Part shown: piece by piece, positions 9,082 through 17,248 of the stretch
How the letters are laid out: every line of letters starts with the position of its first letter
How positions within the stretch are numbered: the stretch's first letter is position 1
Assembly (NCBI RefSeq): GCF_030077735.1
Contig: NZ_JASJEU010000018.1
Coordinates: 49,647-113,646 of the forward strand
From: Gordonibacter faecis
GTDB taxonomy: Bacteria > Actinomycetota > Coriobacteriia > Coriobacteriales > Eggerthellaceae
Direction of reading: 5' to 3'
Length of the DNA stretch: 64,000 nucleotides
Translations under genes and position numbers: made by a program
The notes under the pieces: generated by a model
Databases searched by the model: none
What the model was told of the DNA's origin: nothing
Seen by the model: the letters and a program-made list of their open reading frames with translations, nothing else

Positions 9082-10626
9082 ATGGAACTTATCGAAAAAC
9101 TTGAGGTTCTCGCTGATGCAGCAAAGTATGACGTAGCGTGTACTTCATCCGGCATCGACCGCGACGCGAGTCGCGGCAAACTCGGCAGCGCGGTGGCGGC
9201 CGGCTGCTGCCACAGTTTCTCGGCCGACGGGCGCTGCATAACGCTGCTCAAGGTGCTCATGACCAACGTATGTGTCTACGACTGCGCCTATTGCGTGAAC
9301 CGCTCGTCAAACGAAGTGAAACGCGCGGCCTTCTCGCCGCGCGAGCTGGCCGACCTCACCATCGCGTTTTACCGTCGCAACTACATTGAGGGCCTCTTCC
9401 TCAGTTCCGGCGTTATTAAGAACCCCGACTATACCACCGAGCTGATGATACAAACGCTTTCTCTTCTGCGCGAAGAACACGGTTTTCGCGGCTACATCCA
9501 CGCGAAGGCCGTACCCGGCACCTCACCTGAATTAGTTGAGCGCCTGGGGCATCTGGCCGATCGTTTGAGCGTGAATATGGAACTACCCTCGCAGGCTAGC
9601 CTGCGCTTACTTGCGCCCGAAAAGGACAAACAACATATTCTGGCGCCTATGCGGCAAATCCGCGACAGCATTGCGGTGGACAAAGACACACGCGCGCTCA
9701 TGCGTAAGGAAACTACCTACATGAAACAGGTGCGGCCCAAGAGAAAGGAGCGCGCGTTCGCACCCGCCGGGCAGTCCACCCAAATGATTGTGGGAGCAAC
9801 ACCTGAAAGCGACTTCCACATATTGAATTTGTCGGCGGCGCTCTACCGCACGCTGTCTCTCAAACGCGTGTTTTTTAGCGCCTATACGCCGGTGAATGAT
9901 GATGCGCGCCTGCCGGGTACCGATGCTATTCAGCTAAACCGTGAACACCGTCTCTACCAGGCGGACTGGCTGCTACGTTTCTACCGTTTTGATGTGACCG
10001 AAATCATCGACGAAGAGCATCCATTCTTGGACACCGAGGTGGACCCAAAAGCAAACTGGGCGCTGAACAATCTGGACTTTTTTCCGGTGGAGGTGAACAA
10101 GGCACCGCTTGAGGCACTTCTGCGCGTGCCTGGCATTGGCGTGCGCGGCGCACATTCCATTATCCGAGCGCGACGCGCCACCACGCTTGGCGAGCGCGAA
10201 CTGCGCAAGTTGGGCATTGCATACAAACGCGCCCGTTTCTTCATCACCTGCAATGGCACCTATGCGGGGCAAGGCGTTGACTTCTCGCGCGAAGGCTTAC
10301 GCGCGCAGCTGGCCGCGCCGCCGAAGGGCGGCAATCATGGTCGACGCGCCGACAAAGCCTGCCCCGGCCAGATGAGCCTCTTCGAAAGTGTGGAGACCCC
10401 CGAGAAAGCGCGCATTGCGGGCGGGGTAAGCAGCGCGGAGGGTGGGCGTTTGCTCGGCGGCGCGGGGGCGGACAGGAGTGTGCAACGCGGCGAGAAATGC
10501 GGGAGTGTGAGCACGCACGGAGAGAAGCTGTCGGGGCCGCAGAGCTTACTCGCGCCCGCTGCTCCCTCTGATGGCACGTTCGGCTGGCAGAGGGCCTTAG
10601 AGGAACCCCAGGCGGCTTGTGCATGA
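9082..10626 (+). CDS. Putative DNA modification/repair radical SAM protein
   Basis: The protein has a radical SAM cluster motif C64-x3-C68-x2-C71 (CVYDCAYC), which binds a 4Fe-4S cluster and S-adenosylmethionine, and a helix-hairpin-helix DNA-binding motif near VEVNKAPLEALLRVPGIGV. This is the architecture of the family called putative DNA modification/repair radical SAM protein (TIGR03916), which travels with the DUF4130 family, as here. The natural end of the family seems to be GQMSLF near residue 435; about 75 poorly conserved, Gly/Ala-rich residues follow. The ATG at 9082 is preferred over a TTG at 9058, although neither has a clear ribosome site. The stop overlaps the next ATG (ATGA), so translation is probably coupled. 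Its substrate is unknown. Confidence 0.85.
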   Translation: MELIEKLEVLADAAKYDVACTSSGIDRDASRGKLGSAVAAGCCHSFSADGRCITLLKVLMTNVCVYDCAYCVNRSSNEVKRAAFSPRELADLTIAFYRRNYIEGLFLSSGVIKNPDYTTELMIQTLSLLREEHGFRGYIHAKAVPGTSPELVERLGHLADRLSVNMELPSQASLRLLAPEKDKQHILAPMRQIRDSIAVDKDTRALMRKETTYMKQVRPKRKERAFAPAGQSTQMIVGATPESDFHILNLSAALYRTLSLKRVFFSAYTPVNDDARLPGTDAIQLNREHRLYQADWLLRFYRFDVTEIIDEEHPFLDTEVDPKANWALNNLDFFPVEVNKAPLEALLRVPGIGVRGAHSIIRARRATTLGERELRKLGIAYKRARFFITCNGTYAGQGVDFSREGLRAQLAAPPKGGNHGRRADKACPGQMSLFESVETPEKARIAGGVSSAEGGRLLGGAGADRSVQRGEKCGSVSTHGEKLSGPQSLLAPAAPSDGTFGWQRALEEPQAACA

Positions 10627-11642
10627 GCGAGAGTGGGAGCAGTTCGGTGAAAGGAGTGCGCGAAAGGAAGAAAGGCGTGCCGGAAGCTGTGCGGGAGGAA
10701 AAGAAGGGTGCAACCGCCGTTGCACACGAAGAGCCGCTTGTTGACGTGGCTTATGTGCATGATGGTTCGCTTGAGGGTTTGCTTTCAGCCGTGTTCGAGG
10801 CATATGCCCGCCACGAGGATCCGCAGGATATTGTGCGCGACGGCCAGCTACAGCCGCGCCTCGGACAGACAGTGCGTTTCATTGAGACCGACATGGAGCG
10901 CGCTCTGCGGGTACAGCGCGGCGTCAAGCGGGCGGGCGGACACGGTGCCTATGATGCTGTGGTGCGGGCATCGCTTTCCGACGACCCGGAGGCGGGCACC
11001 ATTGTGTACCGGTTCATTCGCTATGCGATGGCGGCCAATCGTCCACACGACTGCACAGGATGTCGCAAGCGCCGCTCGTGCGCTGGCCCGGTGGACAGCG
11101 GCGGGCCAGCCTCCGTTGGCTGCACGGGTAAGGCTTCCGGAAGCGTACTGGGTGACCTGGCGCACCCTGCTGTGGCTCCCTTGCACCGCCTCGTGCGCGC
11201 CGTCGGCAACGAGCGCCACCGCATGATTCAGTTTTTGCGTTTCGAGCACTTGGAGAACGGGGTGTGGCTCGCGCGCTGCAACCCCTCTGCGTCGGTGGTG
11301 CCCCTGCTCATGGACTACTTTAGCGCGCGGTTCAACATTCAGCCGTTCATCATCTACGATGAGGTGCATAACCTCGCAGGCGTGTACGAAGGTCGCGAGT
11401 GGTATCTCGTGCGCACTGATCAGCTGAACGTGCCCGACCGCGCCGCCGACGAACAACTCATGCAAGCAGCCTGGAAACGGTTTTATCGCACCGTAGCCGT
11501 TGAAGCACGCTACAACCCCGAACTCCGCCGCCAGTTCATGCCCAAGCGCCTGTGGAAAAACATCGTCGAGATGCACGAAGACCTCCCCGGCACCGACCTC
11601 GCCCCACCAACCACCACCCCCGAACGCCTCTGGCGAGGGTAG
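10623..11642 (+). CDS. DUF4130 domain protein, radical SAM-linked putative DNA metabolism protein
   Basis: 339 residues, starting at the ATG in the ATGA overlap with the radical SAM gene. The first 35 residues are charged and variable; from about residue 40 (VDVAYVHDGSLEGLLSAVFEAY) the sequence follows the TIGR03915/DUF4130 family, in which some members are fused to a uracil-DNA glycosylase domain. No glycosylase domain is present here. A Cys-containing insert (CTGCRKRRSC, about 140-150) interrupts the middle of the domain. The C-terminal MPKRLWKNIVEM is typical. Pairing with the rSAM gene implies a joint role in repair or removal of modified DNA; the reaction is not known. Confidence 0.85.
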   Translation: MSESGSSSVKGVRERKKGVPEAVREEKKGATAVAHEEPLVDVAYVHDGSLEGLLSAVFEAYARHEDPQDIVRDGQLQPRLGQTVRFIETDMERALRVQRGVKRAGGHGAYDAVVRASLSDDPEAGTIVYRFIRYAMAANRPHDCTGCRKRRSCAGPVDSGGPASVGCTGKASGSVLGDLAHPAVAPLHRLVRAVGNERHRMIQFLRFEHLENGVWLARCNPSASVVPLLMDYFSARFNIQPFIIYDEVHNLAGVYEGREWYLVRTDQLNVPDRAADEQLMQAAWKRFYRTVAVEARYNPELRRQFMPKRLWKNIVEMHEDLPGTDLAPPTTTPERLWRG

Positions 11643-11661
11643 ATGTGACGCGCCGGAACTC

Positions 11662-12612
11662 TTAAACACCCGTAAGATCAAAGGGTGGGATGAAGCTTTC
11701 TTCGGCGGCACCGCCTTCTTGCCAAAAGTAGTCTTCCACGCCCAGTTCATCGGCGAAATCGAGCAAACGCTCGTAGTCTTCATCAGGTACACGATGAGCC
11801 AACTCGGGGTTCTCGACCAGCGCGATCTGCGCACGCTTGTTGCCCGCAGCGGCCGCATCAACCAACACGGGCGTGTACTGATTCATCAGCGAAAGCAACA
11901 CCTGCCGCCCGTAGCGTTCATGCACCAGACGCACGATGCGCTTGGAGTCCTCCAGCGCCCCCGGCAGCATCAAGTGACGCACCACCGTACCGCGTACGAG
12001 ACGCGGCAGGCCGTCCACCTCGTCAAACACCGGTTCGCCCGTCTGCGCCACCATCTCATCAAGCGCCGCGAGCGCCACTTCAGGGTAGTCGGGTGCCTGC
12101 GAATAACGCGCAGCCAAGCACGCGTCAGCATACTTGAAGTCAGTCAGATAGACGTCCACCGTACTCGCATTCGCCCGCACGGCTTCCACGGTTTCGTAGC
12201 CCGACGTGTTCCACACCACCGGAACCGTCAACCCGCGCTCGCGCGCCTGCGCCACTGCCACCCGCGCTTCACATGCGTAATGGGTGGGCGTCACAAAGTT
12301 CACGTTGAGCGCGCCCTGTGCTTCCAGCTCCAGACACATCTCCGCAAGTCGCTCTACCGTGACCGCACGGCCCGCTTCACCAGCGGCGATAACCGCATTC
12401 TGACAATACACACACCGCAGCGGACAGTGCGCAAAGAAGATCGTTCCACTGCCGCGTTCCCCGCTGATTGGCGGTTCTTCCCAAAAATGCAGGGCCGCGC
12501 GCGCCACCACCAGGGTGTCGCCAGCCCCACAAACCCCTCGCTCCCCCGCCGCGCGATTAACCCCGCACCCTCGCGGACACACGTCACAAGAAGTAAGTTG
12601 ATTACTTTGCAT
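11662..12612 (-). CDS. PflA-like radical SAM protein (COG1313 type)
   Basis: 316 residues. The N-terminus has a four-cysteine cluster (C9, C12, C16, C28: SCDVCPRGCGVNR) followed by the radical SAM motif C63-x3-C67-x2-C70 (CPLRCVYCQN). This matches the PflX/COG1313 branch of pyruvate formate-lyase activating-enzyme relatives, which lack a defined partner. The ORF remains open upstream through a palindromic repeat to 12777, but the peptide there is only translated repeat, so I start at MQSNQLTSCD. The ribosome site is weak. It converges with the DUF4130 gene, ending 20 bases from it. The target is unknown. Confidence 0.85.
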   Translation of the reverse strand: MQSNQLTSCDVCPRGCGVNRAAGERGVCGAGDTLVVARAALHFWEEPPISGERGSGTIFFAHCPLRCVYCQNAVIAAGEAGRAVTVERLAEMCLELEAQGALNVNFVTPTHYACEARVAVAQARERGLTVPVVWNTSGYETVEAVRANASTVDVYLTDFKYADACLAARYSQAPDYPEVALAALDEMVAQTGEPVFDEVDGLPRLVRGTVVRHLMLPGALEDSKRIVRLVHERYGRQVLLSLMNQYTPVLVDAAAAGNKRAQIALVENPELAHRVPDEDYERLLDFADELGVEDYFWQEGGAAEESFIPPFDLTGV

Positions 12613-12672
12613 ACAGCCACCGACCCCCAAAACAAGCCACACATATCGCCCTATCTGGCGAAACACCCCTTT

Positions 12673-12801
12673 TGTCATCCTGAGCGGAGCGCCGTAGGCG
12701 CGTAGTCGAAGGATCCCGTGAGGCGCCAGCAGGAAGATTCCCAGTTGACACCACACGGGATCCTTCGACTCCGGCACTACGCGCCTCCGCTCAGGATGAC
12801 A
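12673..12801. repeat. Palindromic repeat copy 2
   Basis: Full-length copy from TGTCATCCTGAGCGGAG to CTCCGCTCAGGATGACA. The arms pair over most of their length, including AAGGATCCCGTG with CACGGGATCCTT. It lies between two divergently oriented ends, upstream of the PflA-like gene, and its translation creates a false N-terminal extension of that ORF. Confidence 0.85.
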
Positions 12802-12838
12802 AGAAGGGGGCGTCTTCCAGTGCTCTACTTGGAATGCC

Positions 12839-13789
12839 TCAGTTGGCTGAATAGGCGCCGAAGCCTCCCGGGAAGTCGTCGGGGTTTACGTCGTAGTCGT
12901 AGTCGTCATCCTCGTCGGCTTCGCCGCCGTAGGCTTGTTCGGCGCGGGTCCAGTCGAGGCCGTTTTCGGCGCAGGCTGCTTCCTCGCCGTACACCAGCGC
13001 AAGCGCAGCCGGGGCCTTATCGGCACCGCCGATCACGGCCAGAAGCTCCAGCAGATGCAAGCACGCCTCGGCCTGCGGCAGAATAAGATCCACGTCATCG
13101 GCAGCCATGAGTGCGGCAGACAGCTCCGCCATCAGCATCTCCACCGTGTACGTGCCGGTAAAACGCCCTTCGCTCACTGCGGAAAGCACCTGTTCAGCCT
13201 CGGGCGAGGTCGCACCCGCGCGTCCCACCGGCCCTTCAACCGATGACGCCGAACGCTGCACCGCATGATAGAGCGCATCTGCCTCAATGGCAGACATAAT
13301 CTGCGCCGACGCCTGCAGCGTGTACGCCGCACGCGCCAGCTGCGCCGAACCCGAGCCACCCGTCTCCTGCACGTCTCCCGCCAACTCTTCCAGCAACGGA
13401 CGGGCGGCAGCAACGTCCTTTTCCTCGCCTGCCACCAGGCACATGAGGTTCGCCTTGTCGGCAAAGGCATCGGGCAGCGCCACGTTCGCCACCACCAGCG
13501 GGGCCTCGACGGCCGCCAACTCGCTCACCACAGCCACCGCGTTCAGTTCGCGCGCGAAACTGGGTGTGGCGGCAGACAAATCCACCAGCAAGGTGCCTGG
13601 CCGCGCAGCCTGCACGATGCCATCCTCGTCGAAGTACGCATCTTCCAATGCCGTCTGCGACGTGCAGTACGTCAGCACCACATCCGCGCTTGCCACGTCG
13701 GTCGTGCGCGTGTACCCCGCGGCGGACAGGCCAGTCTGCACCAGAGCGCCCACCGTATCGTTTCCGCTATATGCATAACGCTTATCCAT
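12839..13789 (-). CDS. NAD-binding 3-hydroxyacid dehydrogenase-like protein
   Basis: 316 residues from an ATG preceded by GGAAAGGGA. The order of elements resembles 3-hydroxyisobutyrate/6-phosphogluconate dehydrogenases: an N-terminal Rossmann-like half (ADVVLTYCTSQTALEDAYF, then VDLSAATPSFARELNAVA and VEAPLVVANVALPD), followed by an all-helical half from about residue 160. The first glycine motif, normally GxGxMG, is degenerate (YSGNDTVGALV), so cofactor binding may be altered or lost. The C-terminus is very acidic (ADEDDDYDYDVNPDDF). It is the first of a minus-strand series with the DegV genes downstream of it in sequence but upstream in transcription. The substrate cannot be told. Confidence 0.7.
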   Translation of the reverse strand: MDKRYAYSGNDTVGALVQTGLSAAGYTRTTDVASADVVLTYCTSQTALEDAYFDEDGIVQAARPGTLLVDLSAATPSFARELNAVAVVSELAAVEAPLVVANVALPDAFADKANLMCLVAGEEKDVAAARPLLEELAGDVQETGGSGSAQLARAAYTLQASAQIMSAIEADALYHAVQRSASSVEGPVGRAGATSPEAEQVLSAVSEGRFTGTYTVEMLMAELSAALMAADDVDLILPQAEACLHLLELLAVIGGADKAPAALALVYGEEAACAENGLDWTRAEQAYGGEADEDDDYDYDVNPDDFPGGFGAYSAN

Positions 13790-13844
13790 GCGTCTGTCCC
13801 TTTCCCAGGCGCACCACCGCACGCCTTCCCCGCGTCTGCGGATG

Positions 13845-14771
13845 TTAACTTTGCTTCACTTTCTTGGCAATGCGATCGGCCACCGACAGCTCTTCGCGCT
13901 TGTCGTTGCCCCAAAATACCACGGCCACCATGCCGGGCCCCACGTGCGAGCCAATAACGGGCCCGATGTTGCACTCCAAAATGAGCACGGTGTCGTCCAC
14001 CTTGACCAGCGCCTCTTTCAGGCGCTCGGCATCTTTCGCGCAATCAGCGTGAGCCACCACAACCACCTGACCCGGCCCCTTTTCTGCCCGCCGACGCTCG
14101 AAGTACTCGGCAAGTTGCTTGAGGCCCTTCTTGCGTCCGCGTGCCACGCCGGAAAGCGACAACTTCCCGTCGAGCGCAATATTGAGCAGGGGCTTCACGT
14201 CCAGCTTTGAGCCAGCGTAGGCCACCGAACCCGGAATGCGTCCACCGCGACGCAGCGCCTCCAAGTCTTCCACCATAAACTCGGCGTCCACGAAGTTGCG
14301 CGCCTCTTCGGCCCACTGCGCCAGCTCACGCGCTGTGAGACCCCGCTCGCGCTGCCTCAGCGCCTCATGCACCAACAGCCCCTCGGCGACCGACGCCAAC
14401 CGGGTGTCCACCAGGTGCAACTCAGCCTCCGGATGTTCGGCCAACACCTGATCACGCACGAGCGCTGCCGCATCAAAGCTGCCGGAAAGCCCGCTCGAAA
14501 AACTCAGGTACACCGTGGGTACGCCGCTTTTCGCCGCGCGCTCAAAGGCATCGCGAAACACCGGCACGGGCACCTGCGCTGTGGTGGGTTCTTCCCCCTT
14601 GCGCATGCCCTCGTAAAAATCGTGGGCCGACGAGGTACGATACAAGTCGTCGGCATGCTGTCCATCACTCAAAATATAGGGAAACTCTATGAGTTCCACT
14701 CCGTCGCGATCCACCAGTTCAAAAGGCAGATCGCAGCACGAATCAATAATGAGATTGCAAGCGCATTCCAT
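13845..14771 (-). CDS. DegV family fatty-acid-binding protein
   Basis: 308 residues, start at MECACNLIID with GGAGAGGGAC upstream. The DegV fold is shown by the N-terminal DSCCDLPFELV, the QVPVPVFRDAF segment, LSFSSGLSGSFDAA, the RRGGRIPGSVAYAGSKLDVKP region and the terminal IGPVIGSHVGPGMVAVVF. DegV (FakB-type) proteins bind a single fatty acid and present it to a FakA kinase, which is not in this window. A second DegV gene lies 56 bases upstream, so the two are probably cotranscribed and may bind different acyl chains. Confidence 0.92.
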   Translation of the reverse strand: MECACNLIIDSCCDLPFELVDRDGVELIEFPYILSDGQHADDLYRTSSAHDFYEGMRKGEEPTTAQVPVPVFRDAFERAAKSGVPTVYLSFSSGLSGSFDAAALVRDQVLAEHPEAELHLVDTRLASVAEGLLVHEALRQRERGLTARELAQWAEEARNFVDAEFMVEDLEALRRGGRIPGSVAYAGSKLDVKPLLNIALDGKLSLSGVARGRKKGLKQLAEYFERRRAEKGPGQVVVVAHADCAKDAERLKEALVKVDDTVLILECNIGPVIGSHVGPGMVAVVFWGNDKREELSVADRIAKKVKQS

Positions 14772-14827
14772 CGAGGAGTCCCTCTCCTTCAGCGTTTGAT
14801 TGTTGGTGCGTGTAGGCTGCGCGTCCG

Positions 14828-15730
14828 TCACGATGTGCACAGCCGCGCCTGTACCGGCCTGGTCAGCTTACCCGCCAGCGCGTGCGCGCATTCGTAAGCA
14901 ATGCCCACGGCCGGCCCCACGTGCAATCCGATGACCGGGCTCACGGGCAGTACGTCCACACTGCGCCCCAACAGCGGTTCTATCACTTCGCGCGCCCACA
15001 CCACGGCGGGCGTCTTGTCGCCAATATAGTGCACGACCACATTCTTCAAGCCGTGCGCCTCCACGTCGTCTTTGAACGTTTGCACAATTTTCTCGAGCGC
15101 CTTTTTGCGCGTGCGCACTTTTGCCAGCGTGGTAGCTGAGCCGTCGGTTACGGTGAGCACAGGCGACAGCTGAATAAGGTTACCCAGAAGCGCCGCCGCG
15201 TTGCCGATGCGCCCGCCCTTCTGTAAAAACGTGAGCGTCTCCGGCGTGAACAGAAAGCGCGTGGATTCGATGCCGCGCAGCACCGCCCGCGCGCATCCGG
15301 CCAAGTCTTCGCCCGCCTCGCGCGCCGCCACGGCGTCGAACACCGGCCACGCCTCGTCATAGCCGCACGACGAGGAATCAATGAGCGCGTAAGAGAAGTC
15401 GATGCAGCGCGCCTTCACCGCACGCGCCGCGCGCACGGCACCCTCGTACGTGCCCGAAAGCCCCGTGGAAATGAAGATACCCAGCACCTCGTCTCCCGCT
15501 CGCGCCGCGTCCTCGAACAGGCCTTCCAGCGTGTGCTGCGAAGGCTGGCTCGACGTGGGAATGTCGTTCACCATGTCGTAGATGTCAGCGTAGAAGGCAT
15601 CGAGGTCGATATCCGAGTCGGCGAGTTCCTGCCCGTCGCGGTTCACGTACAGCGTGACCACTTCAATGCCCACCTTCCGCGCGTCTTCTGCGGGAATGGA
15701 GGCAACCGAGTCCGTGAGTATTCTAATCAT
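14828..15730 (-). CDS. DegV family fatty-acid-binding protein
   Basis: 300 residues starting MIRILTDSVASIP. DegV landmarks are SSQPSQHTLEGLF, ISTGLSGTYEGA, LQKGGRIGNAAALLGNLIQL and the C-terminal PVIGLHVGPAVG. The protein should bind a fatty acid in the cytoplasm for FakA-dependent phosphorylation. It is clearly a different subfamily from its downstream neighbour (the two differ over most of their length), suggesting functional specialisation. Upstream lies pncB, about 60 bases away. Confidence 0.92.
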   Translation of the reverse strand: MIRILTDSVASIPAEDARKVGIEVVTLYVNRDGQELADSDIDLDAFYADIYDMVNDIPTSSQPSQHTLEGLFEDAARAGDEVLGIFISTGLSGTYEGAVRAARAVKARCIDFSYALIDSSSCGYDEAWPVFDAVAAREAGEDLAGCARAVLRGIESTRFLFTPETLTFLQKGGRIGNAAALLGNLIQLSPVLTVTDGSATTLAKVRTRKKALEKIVQTFKDDVEAHGLKNVVVHYIGDKTPAVVWAREVIEPLLGRSVDVLPVSPVIGLHVGPAVGIAYECAHALAGKLTRPVQARLCTS

Positions 15731-15793
15731 GTCACCGACCTTACCTTGAGGGATCGTGCGCGCGAGGCGCGGGCTTACAGTGCACTCATTAAA

Positions 15794-17248
15794 CTACGCA
15801 ATACCACGCATGCGGGCAACCAATTCGCGACGGCGCTCAAAAAGACCATATTCAAGGCCCACCGGATAGGTGTGGGGGTTGAGCATGCGCTTCTGACTTT
15901 CGTCGAGCATGGCCAGCTGAGCGGCCGCACGCTCACGTGCCACCATGGCATCGCGACCTGCGGCGGGAAGCACCGTGCGGCCTTCGCGCGCCAGCGGGGC
16001 CAGCAGCGTTTCGAATCGCTTGCCAGAAAGCCGTTTTTGGCGCAGGTCATCGGAGGGGTCCACGATAATCTCGCGCTCCCCCACGCCCGTGTTCACGTCG
16101 AACACCATGTCGCCGGCAATGCGCCCGTCGTCATGATAGTAGCGGCGTACGTCCAGCACGCCCGGCGTGGTCAGCTTCGCGGCCGATTCGGAAATTTTCA
16201 ACCGGTCGCGCCACGTGGCCTCGCCCGGCTCGCGCGTGGCGGAAAGTTTGTACACGCCGCCAAGCGTAGGCTGGTCGAACGCGCAGGCCAGCTTCGTGCC
16301 CACGCCCCACGACATCACCTGAGCACCCTCGTCGTGAATGGATTGAATGGTGTATTCGTCCAGGTCATTGGAGAGTACAATGCCGCAGTCGGTGAGTCCC
16401 GCCTCGTCCAGCATGCGCCGCGCCATCTTCGCGAGCCACGCAAGGTCGCCCGAGTCGATGCGGATACCAGCCAGTCGCTCGCCGCGCTCGCGCATTTCCA
16501 GGCCCACCGTGATGGCATTCTTCACGCCCTGCTCCACGTCGTAGGTGTCCACCAGCAGGATGCAGTTTTTGGGGAATGCCTCGGCGTACGCGCGAAACGC
16601 CGTGAGTTCATCAGGAAACGACATGACCCACGAGTGCGCGTGCGTGCCCGACACCGGCACGCCGAACAGCTTGCCGGCCAGCACGTTTGACGTGGAGGCA
16701 CAGCCGCCCACCACCGCCGCGCGGCTCGCCCACACGCCCCCTGCTGCACCCTGTGCGCGCCTGAGGCCGAACTCCGCCACGGGCGAGCCCGCCGCCAAGC
16801 ACACGCGCGCCGCCTTCGTAGCGATAAGCGTTTCGAAGTTTACGCAGTTCAGAAGCGCGGTTTCGATAAGCTGACAGTCGGTGATGGGACCAGTCACACG
16901 CACCAGTGGCTCATGCGGGAACACCACGGTGCCCTCGGGCACGGCGTCAATGTCCACCGACAGGTGGTAGTCCGCCAGCTGCTCCAAGAACGCAGGGTCG
17001 AACAGCTTACCGCCGCCCGGCGCGTCAAGCGAAGCCAGATATGCGCGGTCTTCCTCCGAGAACGCGAAGGTGTCTACGAGTTCTGCCAGCTGAGCCATGC
17101 CGCACGCCACCGCGAACCCGCCCTTGAACGGGTAGTCGCGGAAGTACATGTGGAAGCAAGCCTCAGTGGCGTTCTTGCCGCTTTGCCAGTAGCCCTGCGC
17201 CATGGTGATTTGATACAGGTCGGTGAGCAGCGCGTAATCAATATTCAT
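15794..17248 (-). CDS. pncB: Nicotinate phosphoribosyltransferase
   Basis: 484 residues. It converts nicotinate and PRPP to nicotinate mononucleotide with ATP hydrolysis, the NAD salvage entry point. Seen: the N-terminal LLTDLYQITMAQGYW typical of this family, the SGTHAHSWV segment (about 200-208) with the regulatory phosphorylated histidine, VDTYDVEQGVKNAI, RIDSGDLAWLAK and SNDLDEYTI. The ATG overlaps the stop of the upstream ricT by one base (TAATG), so the two are translationally coupled. Confidence 0.95.
   Translation of the reverse strand: MNIDYALLTDLYQITMAQGYWQSGKNATEACFHMYFRDYPFKGGFAVACGMAQLAELVDTFAFSEEDRAYLASLDAPGGGKLFDPAFLEQLADYHLSVDIDAVPEGTVVFPHEPLVRVTGPITDCQLIETALLNCVNFETLIATKAARVCLAAGSPVAEFGLRRAQGAAGGVWASRAAVVGGCASTSNVLAGKLFGVPVSGTHAHSWVMSFPDELTAFRAYAEAFPKNCILLVDTYDVEQGVKNAITVGLEMRERGERLAGIRIDSGDLAWLAKMARRMLDEAGLTDCGIVLSNDLDEYTIQSIHDEGAQVMSWGVGTKLACAFDQPTLGGVYKLSATREPGEATWRDRLKISESAAKLTTPGVLDVRRYYHDDGRIAGDMVFDVNTGVGEREIIVDPSDDLRQKRLSGKRFETLLAPLAREGRTVLPAAGRDAMVARERAAAQLAMLDESQKRMLNPHTYPVGLEYGLFERRRELVARMRGIA

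Noticed and set aside
10848..11861. 337-codon minus-strand ORF opposite the DUF4130 gene
   Set aside because: Antisense shadow typical of high-GC coding; the plus-strand frame has family motifs and is coupled to the preceding gene.
11500..12705. 401-codon plus-strand ORF opposite the PflA-like gene
   Set aside because: Antisense to a gene with intact radical SAM motifs; no ribosome site or family signal.
12613..12777. Upstream extension of the PflA-like radical SAM gene
   Set aside because: The extra 55 residues are translated palindromic repeat; MQSNQLTSCD begins the conserved protein.
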